From contig JAMPHU010000033.1 of the NCBI GenBank assembly GCA_023663225.1, positions 1-33,395 on the forward strand: a DNA stretch of 33,395 nucleotides. Reading direction: 5' to 3'. The first letter of the stretch is position 1, and each line of letters begins with the position of its first letter. The notes under the pieces are model-generated. The model saw only the letters and a list, made by a program, of their open reading frames with translations, was not told the origin of the DNA and searched no databases. Below, piece by piece: positions 1-7,740 of the stretch. Both the position numbers and the translations under genes were made by a program. Source of the stretch: Candidatus Gastranaerophilales bacterium. Its GTDB lineage: Bacteria; Bacillota; Clostridia; Lachnospirales; Lachnospiraceae.

Positions 1-80
1 GGCAGATATATACGGATACCGAAGAAAAAGGGAAGGATAGAGGTTATCTGCCCAAAGAAAAAAATATGACGATCAGGTAG
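1..80 (+). other. left edge; possible 3' end of an upstream gene, unresolved
   Basis: Two frames run in from the left edge for about 22 to 26 codons before stopping, one at 67-69 (TGA) and one at 78-80 (TAG). Either could be the C-terminal tail of an upstream gene, and both would be lysine-rich. I cannot choose between them or recognise a family. From 81 to about 200 I see no gene. A short inverted repeat (GGAGA ... TCTCC, near 135-155) has no T-tract behind it. Confidence 0.2.
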
Positions 81-206
81 ATTGTTATTTCAGCGCTTAT
101 AATTTGAATGTACTGTTAAACCATCAGGATAGCTAGGGAGAGCCGCTGTTTCTCCTGTAAGAACGCCTCTTATAGGAAATTCGTTGCAAAAAATACGTTC
201 TTTCCC

Positions 207-233
207 TAAAGTATTCTGAAAAGCCGCCGATAA
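207..233 (+). promoter_or_regulatory. sigma-28 (FliA/SigD) promoter of the flgM operon
   Basis: The -35 element TAAA is at 207-210 and the -10 element GCCGATAA at 226-233, separated by 15 nt. This matches the Gram-positive sigma-28 consensus (TAAA, about 15 nt, GCCGATAT). It lies about 50 nt upstream of the flgM start. The downstream late flagellar genes, flgM to csrA, are therefore probably class III genes read from here. Confidence 0.88.
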
Positions 234-283
234 GTATTATAAGTAAAGCAATTCAGAACATGAAAAGGAAGGAGGAGTCCGAT

Positions 284-568
284 ATGCGTATTGAGGCTTA
301 TACACAGGTACAGCAGTTATATCAGTCCCAGAAAGTTAAAAAGAGCCAGCAGGCAGGCGGCGTTGCTCATGCGAGTCAAGAGCAGATGGTACAGATCAGC
401 AGTCTCGGAAAGGATATTCAGACAGCAAAGGCGGCCGTTGCGAGCGCTCCCGATATCAGAGAGGAGTTGACGGCTCCTATCAAGGCGAAGATCGACAATG
501 GCACATACCAGGTGTCGGCGGAGAGTTTTGCCGATAAATTATTGCAGAAGTATGAAGAAATGAGGTAA
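284..568 (+). CDS. flgM: FlgM, anti-sigma-28 factor
   Basis: This 94-residue protein is a negative regulator of flagellin synthesis. FlgM holds sigma-28 inactive until the hook-basal body is complete and FlgM is exported. The C-terminal half, with VQISSLGKDIQTAKAAV around residues 38-54 followed by a run ending in FADKLLQKY, is the typical sigma-binding FlgM region. The N-terminus is polar and glutamine-rich, as expected for an exported, partly disordered protein. I choose the ATG at 284 because a strong GGAGG at 271-275 lies 8 nt upstream. An in-frame ATG at 260 lies before this ribosome binding site and is unlikely. The gene is first in the sigma-28 operon, so sigma-28 drives its own inhibitor. 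flgN follows 5 nt after the stop. Confidence 0.9.
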   Translation: MRIEAYTQVQQLYQSQKVKKSQQAGGVAHASQEQMVQISSLGKDIQTAKAAVASAPDIREELTAPIKAKIDNGTYQVSAESFADKLLQKYEEMR

Positions 569-573
569 TTTGA

Positions 574-1092
574 GTGGCGAGTTTGATGGAAGACCTGATT
601 GATGTTTTGAACAGGGAGAGCACGGAATACGAAGCGCTGCTTAAATTATCCGAGAGAAAGACGTCGATTATTGTAAGTGGAAATTTAGAGAATTTACAGA
701 AAATCACGGATGAGGAACAGGAATTGGTAGGCAGGATCAGCCACCTTGAGAAGAAGCGGGTGGAGGTTACTGCGGATATCGCCAATGTATTGAACAAGGA
801 CGTTGCGACTTTAAAACTCACGAATCTGATCGACATGGTTTCTACCAGACCGGCGGATGCCGCCGCGCTGGCAGATGTACATGACAGACTGCAGGGCACA
901 GTGATGCTGTTGCAGAGAGTCAATGAACAGAACAGGGAGCTGTTGGCGGACGCGCTGGAGATGGTGGAATTTGAGATGAACCTGATGCAGGCGACGAAGG
1001 CGGCGCCGGAGACGGCAGATTACAACAGAGGCGCATACAATGTCGGGAATACCATGGGCATCAGCGCCCGGGGGTTCGATGCCAAACAGTAA
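574..1092 (+). CDS. flgN: FlgN-type flagellar export chaperone
   Basis: This 172-residue, largely helical protein starts with MASLMEDLIDVLNRESTEYE, the usual style of FlgN N-termini. FlgN is the cytosolic chaperone that binds the C-termini of FlgK and FlgL and delivers them to the export gate. Its position directly before flgK and flgL supports this. The start used is GTG at 574, with GAGG at 562-565 as a weak ribosome binding site overlapping the end of flgM. An ATG at 586 (codon 5) is the alternative. The C-terminus is rich in Gly and Asn and looks flexible. FlgN proteins are poorly conserved, so the call leans on context. Confidence 0.78.
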   Translation: MASLMEDLIDVLNRESTEYEALLKLSERKTSIIVSGNLENLQKITDEEQELVGRISHLEKKRVEVTADIANVLNKDVATLKLTNLIDMVSTRPADAAALADVHDRLQGTVMLLQRVNEQNRELLADALEMVEFEMNLMQATKAAPETADYNRGAYNVGNTMGISARGFDAKQ

Positions 1093-1125
1093 AAGCGGTT
1101 CTTGTGAAATGTAGAGGTGAATATT

Positions 1126-2883
1126 ATGCCATTGATGGGAAGTTTATATATTGGAGCATCCGGATTACAGACAAGTCAAAATGCGCTGAACACTACAGCG
1201 CATAATCTTTCTAATGTGGATACTGTTGGATATACCAGACAGCAGGTTCAGTTGTCCAGCAAGAGTTATATCACTCTTGCTGTCAAACCCAAATCCGTTG
1301 CAAATCAACAATATGGTCTGGGCGTAAATTATGCCAGGACAAAATATGTGAGAGATTATTTTCTGGATAAGACTTATCGCAAGGAGTCCGGGCGCAGTAT
1401 GTTCTACCAGGTGTCCAGCGAAGTGCTGGAGGAAGTGGAGAACTACTTGGGAGAGTTTCATGGCGCGGCGTTTCAGGATACCATGAAGAATTTCAAGGAT
1501 TCCGTGCAGGAATTGTCCAAGGATCCCTGTAGCTCCGTGACGGAAGGGGTGTTCGTTCAGCGGGCCTCCGAGCTGATCACGCGGGCCACTGCGATATACG
1601 ATGGACTGTGCAATTATCAGGATAATCTCAATACGCAGATCAGGCAGCGCGTGGAAAAGATCAATGATTACGGGAATCAGCTTCTTGTGCTTAACGACCA
1701 GATTCGGGCGATTGAGTGCGGCGGCGTGGAGCGCGCCAACGATCTACAGGATATGCGCAACCAGATATTGGATGAACTGGCGGAATTGACCAACATGACC
1801 TGGAAAGAAGACGCGTGGGGCAATGTTTCCGTGCAGATAGAAGGCGTGGACTTTGTAAAGGGAGACAAGTGCTTTGAGATGGCGCTGGATGTGGACAACA
1901 CCACCGGATTTTACACGCCCTTCTGGCCGCAGAACGCGTCTTATACCGTGAAACCGGACGGCAGCAAGGAGTATAATATCGACGGCGCGAAGGTGTTTAA
2001 ACTGGATATTGAAATTTCGTCTGATCTGAATACAGATATCGGCGGGTTGAAGGCTATGCTGTTGGCCAGAGGCGACCACAGAGCGGATTACACAGATGTC
2101 ACCCCTGAAAAGTATGACGGCGTCTCTCAGTCCGTGCTTATGAATATTCAGGCGGAGTTTGATCAACTGATCCATGAAGTTGCGACCACGGTCAACGATA
2201 TTCTGGCGAGCGCGGCGGGCGTGATGGAGGTGCCTGCGGGCGGCGCGTTCACGATTCAGACCAATACCGGCGAGACGATACAGTTAAATGAGGGTGATCA
2301 TTATGCGATGGAGTCGGAGGACGGTTATCTGCGCGGCGCGGACGGCAGTCCGATCCAGTTGTTTACCAAAGTGAGTACGCAGGGATATGAAAAGGTGACT
2401 GCCACGGACGGCACGGTCTACTGGATTTATAATGAAGAAAATGCTTCCAGGCCGGACAGCCTGTACTCTTTGAAAAATCTGCAGGTCAATCAGGAATTGA
2501 TGCAGAACCCTTCTACATTGGGTTTTCGTCTGCGGGAGAATTCAGAGGACCTGAAAGTGACCATGTCAGCTTTGAAGGAAGCTTTTACAGAGGAAAATTA
2601 CACCCTGAACCCCAACGTGCAGAAAAGGGTCAATTTTATGGACTATTACGACGACCTGGTGGCGCAGGTGGGCAATTCCGGCTATGTGTACCGCAGTATT
2701 TTTGCCAATCAGGAGGTCACGGTAGAGTCCGCGTTCAATGCCAGGGAGCAGGTGGTAGGCGTCTCCTCCGACGAGGAGTTGTCCAACATGATCAAGTTCC
2801 AGAACGCTTTCAATGCGGCGAGTCGATATATCAATGTGGTCAGCGAGATGCTGGAGCATATTATCACCACACTTGGGCACTGA
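1126..2883 (+). CDS. flgK: FlgK, hook-filament junction protein 1 (first of two)
   Basis: The product has 585 residues. It has the FlgK rod/hook N-terminus (GSLYIGASGLQTSQNALNTT then HNLSNVDTVGYTRQ) and the matching C-terminal helix (SNMIKFQNAFNAASRYINVV). These two ends pack together in the assembled hook-filament junction. The centre is a long coiled region followed by a beta-rich domain. The start is ATG at 1126, because AGAGG at 1113-1117 lies 8 nt upstream; an earlier in-frame start at 1117 overlaps this site. The next gene is a second, divergent FlgK, so the window holds a tandem pair. This copy is somewhat shorter than the second. Exported through the flagellar type III apparatus. Confidence 0.92.
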   Translation: MPLMGSLYIGASGLQTSQNALNTTAHNLSNVDTVGYTRQQVQLSSKSYITLAVKPKSVANQQYGLGVNYARTKYVRDYFLDKTYRKESGRSMFYQVSSEVLEEVENYLGEFHGAAFQDTMKNFKDSVQELSKDPCSSVTEGVFVQRASELITRATAIYDGLCNYQDNLNTQIRQRVEKINDYGNQLLVLNDQIRAIECGGVERANDLQDMRNQILDELAELTNMTWKEDAWGNVSVQIEGVDFVKGDKCFEMALDVDNTTGFYTPFWPQNASYTVKPDGSKEYNIDGAKVFKLDIEISSDLNTDIGGLKAMLLARGDHRADYTDVTPEKYDGVSQSVLMNIQAEFDQLIHEVATTVNDILASAAGVMEVPAGGAFTIQTNTGETIQLNEGDHYAMESEDGYLRGADGSPIQLFTKVSTQGYEKVTATDGTVYWIYNEENASRPDSLYSLKNLQVNQELMQNPSTLGFRLRENSEDLKVTMSALKEAFTEENYTLNPNVQKRVNFMDYYDDLVAQVGNSGYVYRSIFANQEVTVESAFNAREQVVGVSSDEELSNMIKFQNAFNAASRYINVVSEMLEHIITTLGH

Positions 2884-2898
2884 TAGGGAGGTAGCAAA

Positions 2899-4803
2899 AT
2901 GCCATCACAATTTTTTGGATTAAATATTGCATATAAGGGTCTGTTGGCGTCCAATGCAGCGCTCAATACCACGGCGAACAATATTGCCAATGTCCAGACG
3001 GACGGTTATAGCAGGCAGCGAGTGGTGCAGCAGGCGAGCGATGCCCTCCGCGTATTTCAGACTTATGGCTGTGCGGGCGCGGGCGTTGAGACACTGGCGA
3101 TCGAGCGTGTCAGAGATGAGTTTTATGATGCGAAGTATTGGGATAACAATGCCAGCGTGGGCGAGTTCTCCATGAAGCAGTATTACATGCGGCAGATGGA
3201 GGATTATTTCAAAGACACAGAGAAGAATGCTGGTTTTAAGACCCTTTTTGATCAAATGATGATAACGGGCGTGCAGGAAGTTTTAAAGAACCCCAGCGAC
3301 TCCACCACACGGGCGCAGTTTATCGGTTACGCGGATTCCCTGGTCACCTATTTCAACGGCATGGCGGGCAATCTAAAGGCGATGCAGAAGGATGTCAACC
3401 AGGAGATCAAGTTGAAAGTGGATGAGATCAATTCTCTGGCGGCGGAGATCGCCAATTTGAACAAGCAGATCAACACGGTTGAGCTCTCAAGAACCAATGC
3501 CAATGAGCTTCGCGACAGGCGGACGCTGCTTTTGGATCAGCTTTCTCAGATCGTAGACATTCAGACCAAAGAGGTTCCGATCGTGGATCCCACCAATCCG
3601 AATTGGGAGACCGGCGCCAACCGTTTCGTAGTCACGATCGCCGGAGGACAGATGTTGGTGGATGACAGTGAGTACCGCAGTCTGGAATGTGTGGCGAGAA
3701 AAGATTATGAGAAGATGAACCAGACGGATATCGATGGCCTCTATGACGTGTACTGGGAGGATGGCCAGAAGTTCAAGCTTGAGAATGCGACGATGGGCGG
3801 CAACTTAAGAGGACTGGTGGAACTGCGGGACGGCAAGAACGGAGAGTATTTTCACGGCACCGTCACCGAGACGGACACCGTAAACAACACCGTTACAATC
3901 CAGGTTACCAGCGATTATTTGCAGGATTTGAATAAGTGTAATCTGTCAGACCAAGGAGGCATCATCAATCTGGGCAACAGAGAGTTTTACTACGACTCCT
4001 GGGAGTATCATTGTGAGTCCGACTACGATGCGGCGTCAGACACGTATTCGTACACCTATTCCTATACCTTTACTTTGTCGGGCAGCGAGAAAAACGGCAC
4101 GAATCGTTTGACCAATGACCGTGAGGGCATGGAAGCCAGCATCGGCACCAGCATCGATTATCAGGGTATTCCTTATTATATGGGACAGATGAATGAATGG
4201 GTGAGAACGTTTTCCCAGAAAGTGAATGATATTCTGGTGAGCGGTTACACTGCGGAAGACATGGCCGGCATGTATATGTTTACCGGCAATCATCCGGTGG
4301 AGGATGCACAGTTTCTCTTTTTGAAGCAGTATCATAATCTCGACCCGAGCGACAGTGTGACGGTCGGGTGTGCGGAGGACAGCTATTATCGTTTGACTGC
4401 TGAGAATTTCTCGATCCTGTCCGCTATGTTGCATGACCCTACGCTGTTGGCGACCAAGAGACCCGCGGGCGAGGGAGTAGAGCAGAATAAGCTGTTTGAA
4501 GATCTCAAGAACATGGGGTACGACAAGACGAAGATGAGTTTCCGCGGGGCGTCTGCTTCCGAATTTTTACAGTGCGTTTTGTCGGACGTGGCGCTGAACG
4601 CGTCCAGCGCGAATCTGTTCTACCAGAGTTACAGTGATATTTCGGGCAGTATAGACACGCAGAGGATATCGATTTCCGGCGTGGATGAGGATGAAGAGGC
4701 GGTCAGCCTTGTGAAATATCAAAATGCGTACAATCTGGCTGCCAAGATGGTTCAGACCTTGACGGAGATATACGATAAGCTGATATTGGATACCGGAGTG
4801 TAA
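2899..4803 (+). CDS. flgK: FlgK, hook-filament junction protein 1 (second paralogue)
   Basis: The product has 634 residues and again shows both FlgK ends: SQFFGLNIAYKGLLASNAAL with TTANNIANVQTDGYSRQR at the N-terminus, and AVSLVKYQNAYNLAAKMVQT at the C-terminus. The middle (about residues 230-470) carries a long variable beta-rich section with a Tyr/Ser/Thr-rich stretch near residues 375-395. The ribosome binding site GGGAGG at 2886-2891 lies 7 nt before the ATG, 15 nt after the first flgK. The two paralogues are clearly diverged outside their termini. They may form a hetero-oligomeric junction or serve as separate FlgK and FlgK-like rings; the sequence does not decide this. Confidence 0.88.
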   Translation: MPSQFFGLNIAYKGLLASNAALNTTANNIANVQTDGYSRQRVVQQASDALRVFQTYGCAGAGVETLAIERVRDEFYDAKYWDNNASVGEFSMKQYYMRQMEDYFKDTEKNAGFKTLFDQMMITGVQEVLKNPSDSTTRAQFIGYADSLVTYFNGMAGNLKAMQKDVNQEIKLKVDEINSLAAEIANLNKQINTVELSRTNANELRDRRTLLLDQLSQIVDIQTKEVPIVDPTNPNWETGANRFVVTIAGGQMLVDDSEYRSLECVARKDYEKMNQTDIDGLYDVYWEDGQKFKLENATMGGNLRGLVELRDGKNGEYFHGTVTETDTVNNTVTIQVTSDYLQDLNKCNLSDQGGIINLGNREFYYDSWEYHCESDYDAASDTYSYTYSYTFTLSGSEKNGTNRLTNDREGMEASIGTSIDYQGIPYYMGQMNEWVRTFSQKVNDILVSGYTAEDMAGMYMFTGNHPVEDAQFLFLKQYHNLDPSDSVTVGCAEDSYYRLTAENFSILSAMLHDPTLLATKRPAGEGVEQNKLFEDLKNMGYDKTKMSFRGASASEFLQCVLSDVALNASSANLFYQSYSDISGSIDTQRISISGVDEDEEAVSLVKYQNAYNLAAKMVQTLTEIYDKLILDTGV

Positions 4804-4835
4804 GGCGAAACATATAGAAGATGAGGTGACATAGA

Positions 4836-6440
4836 ATGAGAATTACCAACAAGATCATGCAGAAAAATAATCTCTCCAACATCAATACCAACAAGATCTA
4901 TCAGGATAAGTTGACCAATCAGATGTCCACACAGAAAAAGGTCAGCCGCCCTTCGGATGATCCGGTGGTGGCGATCAGGGCGCTTCGTCTGCGGAGCAAT
5001 GTGAATGATATCACACAGGTATACACGAAGAACATACCGGACGCGGAGAGCTGGATCGAAGTGACAGAGGGCGCGCTGCAGAATTTGACAGAGGTCATCA
5101 AGGCCGCGATCGGTCAGTGCACCAAGGGCGCCAACGGCGATCTGGAGGCAAAGGACAGACAGGTCATATTGGAGCAGTTGAAAGCGTTGGCGGATGAGGT
5201 GTATGTCACTGGCGACTCGGACTATGCGGGACGTTATGTGTTTACCGGTTATCGGACCAACACCTCTCTTCGGTTTGCCGATGATATACAAAAGCATTAC
5301 ACGATCACGGAACAGTTGGACAACAGTGTACTCGACAAGGTGACGCATGTTGTGACGCACAAGAGCACTACAGATATTCTGGATTGGAATGAGACGAACT
5401 TTTTCGATGATGCGGATATGAAGTCTTTCACGGAACAGGATATCGAAGAGGTGGAGTGCTACCGCATCAGACTGGCTTATAGCGACTGCATGGCGGAAGC
5501 GGGATATGTTCCGACCATTTCTCTGTGGGATCAAGACGCGACTCCTCAGCCGGCGTATACACCATGGCATGAAGCCGACGGCACGCCGGTGCAGATTCAG
5601 TCGATACATTCCTATGAGGATCCCTATTCTGAGGCGGCCAATGACCCTGACGCCGTCATATATGTTCCCGATACGGGGGAGATCTTGTTAGGCACCAACC
5701 GTTACAACACTTTGGCTGCGATCAAGGACGACTATACCACCAAGAGTGTGGATGAGGGAGAGATCCGCATCACTTACGAAAAAGAAAAATGGGTGGACGG
5801 CGATCTGCGTCCGGAGCATTACTTTGCGTGTGAGGCCACAGAAGTGAGGGACGGAGAGGATGTGACGATCAAATACAATGAGGCCTATCTGGAGGGCAAT
5901 GACGAGAAGCAGGTGATCGAATACGATGTAGGTTACAATCAGAAGATTCAGATCAATTCTACTGCGGACGAGTGTTTTGTGCACGGCATAGGCAGAGACA
6001 TGGAAGATCTGGCGGCGGCTATGCAGGAGGTGTTAGATATCGAGGCGGTTCAGACCAAGATCGACACGGCCCTGAAGAACGAGACGGACGAGGAGAAAAA
6101 GAAGGTCTTACAGGATCAACTGGATGCCGTGGGAAAGGCTTATACTTACGCAAAGAATAAGTGTCAGAGAATGTTTGAGAGCGGGATCACTGCCATGCAG
6201 GGGTATTTGGATCTGACCAACTTAGCGATCACGAACAACGGCACGCGGGGGAGAAAGCTCGAGCTGATCGAGAACCGTATGCAGGATCAAAAGACTACTT
6301 TTGAGACTTTGAAGAGCGAGAACGAGGATATTGATATCACGGAGGTAGCGATTCAGTTGAGCAGCGCGGAGCTCACCTATGAGGCAGCGCTGATGGCCTC
6401 CGGTAAGGTCATGCAGACGACTCTGCTCAACTTCATCTGA
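4836..6440 (+). CDS. flgL: FlgL, hook-filament junction protein 2 (enlarged)
   Basis: The N-terminus (MRITNKIMQKNNLSNINTNK, then KKVSRPSDDPVVAIRALRLR) is the flagellin-like FlgL/D0-D1 region, and the C-terminus ends in the matching helix (LTYEAALMASGKVMQTTLLN). FlgL sits between FlgK and the first flagellin subunits. At 534 residues it is well above the roughly 300 residues usual for FlgL. The extra length is a central acidic beta-rich insert of about 250 residues (roughly 150-400) containing several Asp/Glu-rich stretches. GAGGTG at 4823-4828 is the ribosome binding site. Confidence 0.9.
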   Translation: MRITNKIMQKNNLSNINTNKIYQDKLTNQMSTQKKVSRPSDDPVVAIRALRLRSNVNDITQVYTKNIPDAESWIEVTEGALQNLTEVIKAAIGQCTKGANGDLEAKDRQVILEQLKALADEVYVTGDSDYAGRYVFTGYRTNTSLRFADDIQKHYTITEQLDNSVLDKVTHVVTHKSTTDILDWNETNFFDDADMKSFTEQDIEEVECYRIRLAYSDCMAEAGYVPTISLWDQDATPQPAYTPWHEADGTPVQIQSIHSYEDPYSEAANDPDAVIYVPDTGEILLGTNRYNTLAAIKDDYTTKSVDEGEIRITYEKEKWVDGDLRPEHYFACEATEVRDGEDVTIKYNEAYLEGNDEKQVIEYDVGYNQKIQINSTADECFVHGIGRDMEDLAAAMQEVLDIEAVQTKIDTALKNETDEEKKKVLQDQLDAVGKAYTYAKNKCQRMFESGITAMQGYLDLTNLAITNNGTRGRKLELIENRMQDQKTTFETLKSENEDIDITEVAIQLSSAELTYEAALMASGKVMQTTLLNFI

Positions 6441-6486
6441 TACTGATACAACACAGCAAAGGCGCGGCGGCGCAGATAGGAGCTCT

Positions 6487-6945
6487 ATGAAACTTAACAC
6501 AAAGATTTTTGGAGAGATTGAAATTTCAGACGACAAGATCATCACTTTTGAAAACGGTATTATCGGATTCCCTGATCTGAAGCGTTTTGCGCTTCTCCAT
6601 GATGAGGATCAGGGGGAGGAAGCGGGGATTCGGTTTTTGCAGTCCTTTGACGAGCCGGCGTTTGCGATGCCGGTGATGGAACCCCTGGTGGTTGCGCCGG
6701 ACTATGATCCCGAAGTGGAGGATGAATTGCTCGCCTGTGTGGGGAATCTGACGCCGGATAATCTGGTGGTGCTGGTCACGGTGACGGTGCCTTCGGACTT
6801 GAAAAAGATGAGCGTGAATCTGCAGGGACCTATCATTATCAATGCCGAGGAGCACAAAGGCTGTCAGATCATTGTGGAAGGCAGCAAGTATCCGGTAAAG
6901 TTTCCTATTTATGATATCCTTCAGGCGAGAAAGGAAGGTGAGTAG
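6487..6945 (+). CDS. fliW: FliW, flagellar assembly factor and CsrA antagonist
   Basis: This 152-residue protein matches FliW along its length, with the ENGIIGFPDLKRFAL motif near residues 22-36 and the KMSVNLQGPIIIN strand near residues 101-113. In Bacillus subtilis FliW binds either free flagellin or CsrA. When flagellin is exported, FliW is released, binds CsrA and relieves repression of flagellin translation. Here fliW is followed after one base by csrA, whose ribosome binding site lies inside the last fliW codons, so the two are very likely translationally coupled at a fixed ratio. The ribosome binding site of fliW is AGGAG at 6478-6482, close to the ATG. Confidence 0.93.
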   Translation: MKLNTKIFGEIEISDDKIITFENGIIGFPDLKRFALLHDEDQGEEAGIRFLQSFDEPAFAMPVMEPLVVAPDYDPEVEDELLACVGNLTPDNLVVLVTVTVPSDLKKMSVNLQGPIIINAEEHKGCQIIVEGSKYPVKFPIYDILQARKEGE

Positions 6946-6946
6946 G

Positions 6947-7165
6947 ATGCTGGCGTTATCCAGGAAGAAAAATGAGGCTATCATTATCAACAACAATGTG
7001 GAAGTGACAATCCTGGAAGTGAAGGGCGACCAGGTAAAGATCGGTATCGCGGCGCCCAAGGAAGTCTCCATCTACCGAAAAGAAGTGTATCTCCAGATTC
7101 AGGAGGCCAATCAAGAAGCTGTCAATGTGGAAGGAATGAACGCATTGAAAAATTTGTTAGGGTAG
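6947..7165 (+). CDS. csrA: CsrA, translational repressor
   Basis: This 72-residue RNA-binding protein begins MLALSRKKNEAIIINNNVEV and has the APKEVSIYRKEVY segment, with Leu4 and Arg44 at the positions known to contact GGA motifs in RNA. It continues past the 61-residue length of the E. coli protein with a C-terminal extension (EANQEAVNVEGMNALKNLLG). Such extensions carry the FliW-binding surface in FliW-containing bacteria. The ATG at 6947 is chosen because it gives the exact CsrA start and follows AAGGAAGG at 6931-6938. The stop codon lies inside the first arm of a hairpin at 7159-7180. Likely targets in this window are listed separately. Confidence 0.95.
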   Translation: MLALSRKKNEAIIINNNVEVTILEVKGDQVKIGIAAPKEVSIYRKEVYLQIQEANQEAVNVEGMNALKNLLG

Positions 7166-7190
7166 TTTTGCGGCTACCCTATAAATTTTT
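7159..7190 (+). terminator. hairpin overlapping the csrA stop codon, probable weak terminator
   Basis: AGGGTAG at 7159-7165 pairs perfectly with CTACCCT at 7174-7180 around an 8-nt loop, and is followed by ATAAATTTTT. The 5' arm contains the csrA stop codon TAG. The U-tract is interrupted, so some readthrough into flaG is likely. The same T-rich segment carries the -35 element of the next promoter. Confidence 0.6.
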
Positions 7191-7209
7191 AGGGGAAGTC
7201 TGCCGATAA
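7182..7209 (+). promoter_or_regulatory. sigma-28 promoter of flaG-fliD-fliS-fliT
   Basis: The -35 element TAAA is at 7182-7185 and the -10 element GCCGATAA at 7202-7209, with a 16-nt spacer. The -10 element is identical to that of the flgM promoter. Transcription would start near 7215, giving a leader of about 80 nt before flaG. Confidence 0.85.
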
Positions 7210-7253
7210 AAACAATAGAAACCAGATTTATCTTTTGCGGGTGCGCAATAGAG

Positions 7254-7290
7254 GCGTCGAAGGAAGACGCGAAGATTCACACGGAGGTGA
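7254..7290 (+). promoter_or_regulatory. candidate double CsrA site in the flaG leader
   Basis: The first hairpin is GCGTC 7254-7258 with GACGC 7266-7270, loop GAAGGAA, presenting GGA at 7262-7264. The second hairpin is TCAC 7277-7280 with GTGA 7287-7290, hexaloop ACGGAG, presenting GGA at 7283-7285 within the ribosome binding site of flaG. The two GGA motifs start 21 nt apart, which suits one CsrA dimer bridging both. CsrA binding to GGA in hairpin loops over ribosome binding sites is well established; binding here is inferred. Confidence 0.6.
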
Positions 7291-7295
7291 CAGAG

Positions 7296-7727
7296 ATGGC
7301 AATCGAACCATTAGGAAGTGTAATGACAGTGCAGGCGCAGGGATCTGCGACGCAGAAACCGGCGGTACAGGAAAAAAGCGCGGAGAATTACACCGCGGCG
7401 AATGTCGAGCCTGTAGAGAAGCTTGACAAGACTACGAACGTGGTGGAAAATTCTCAGGGAAAGGGCTCGGCCGACGCTTCTCAGCAGGGTAATGACAAGC
7501 AGGCGAGCACAGAGCAGATCAAGAAGGCGGTCGAGCAGTTGAACAAGAGTATGGCAGCGCACTCTGAGGCTATATTCGGCATCCATGAGGACACGAACCG
7601 CGTGATGATCAAGATTGTGGATAAGGATACGAAGAAAGTTTTGAAGGAGCTTCCCCCCGAGAAGACGTTGGATATGATAGCCAAGGTGTGGGAGATGGCA
7701 GGTATCCTTATAGACGAGAAGAGATAG
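7296..7727 (+). CDS. flaG: FlaG family flagellar protein
   Basis: The product has 143 residues. The first half is low-complexity, Gln/Ala/Glu-rich and probably disordered. The second half (about residues 70-143) is the conserved FlaG domain, with VEQLNKSMAAHSEAIFGIHE and then RVMIKIVDKDTKKVLKELPP and a C-terminal helix. FlaG is a small protein of uncertain mechanism that affects filament length in some bacteria. It is usually found just before fliD, as here. The ATG at 7296 is preceded by GGAGGTGA at 7283-7290; an in-frame ATG at 7287 lies inside that site and is rejected. fliD follows 12 nt after the stop. Confidence 0.9.
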   Translation: MAIEPLGSVMTVQAQGSATQKPAVQEKSAENYTAANVEPVEKLDKTTNVVENSQGKGSADASQQGNDKQASTEQIKKAVEQLNKSMAAHSEAIFGIHEDTNRVMIKIVDKDTKKVLKELPPEKTLDMIAKVWEMAGILIDEKR

Positions 7728-7740
7728 GAGGATAAGGATA
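7703..7740 (+). promoter_or_regulatory. 9-bp stem enclosing the fliD ribosome binding site
   Basis: TATCCTTAT at 7703-7711, inside the end of flaG, is perfectly complementary to ATAAGGATA at 7732-7740, which ends at the first base of the fliD ATG. The 20-nt loop holds the ribosome binding site GGAGG (7727-7731). Such a fold would be opened by ribosomes finishing flaG and could couple fliD translation to flaG. Function is inferred. Confidence 0.45.
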
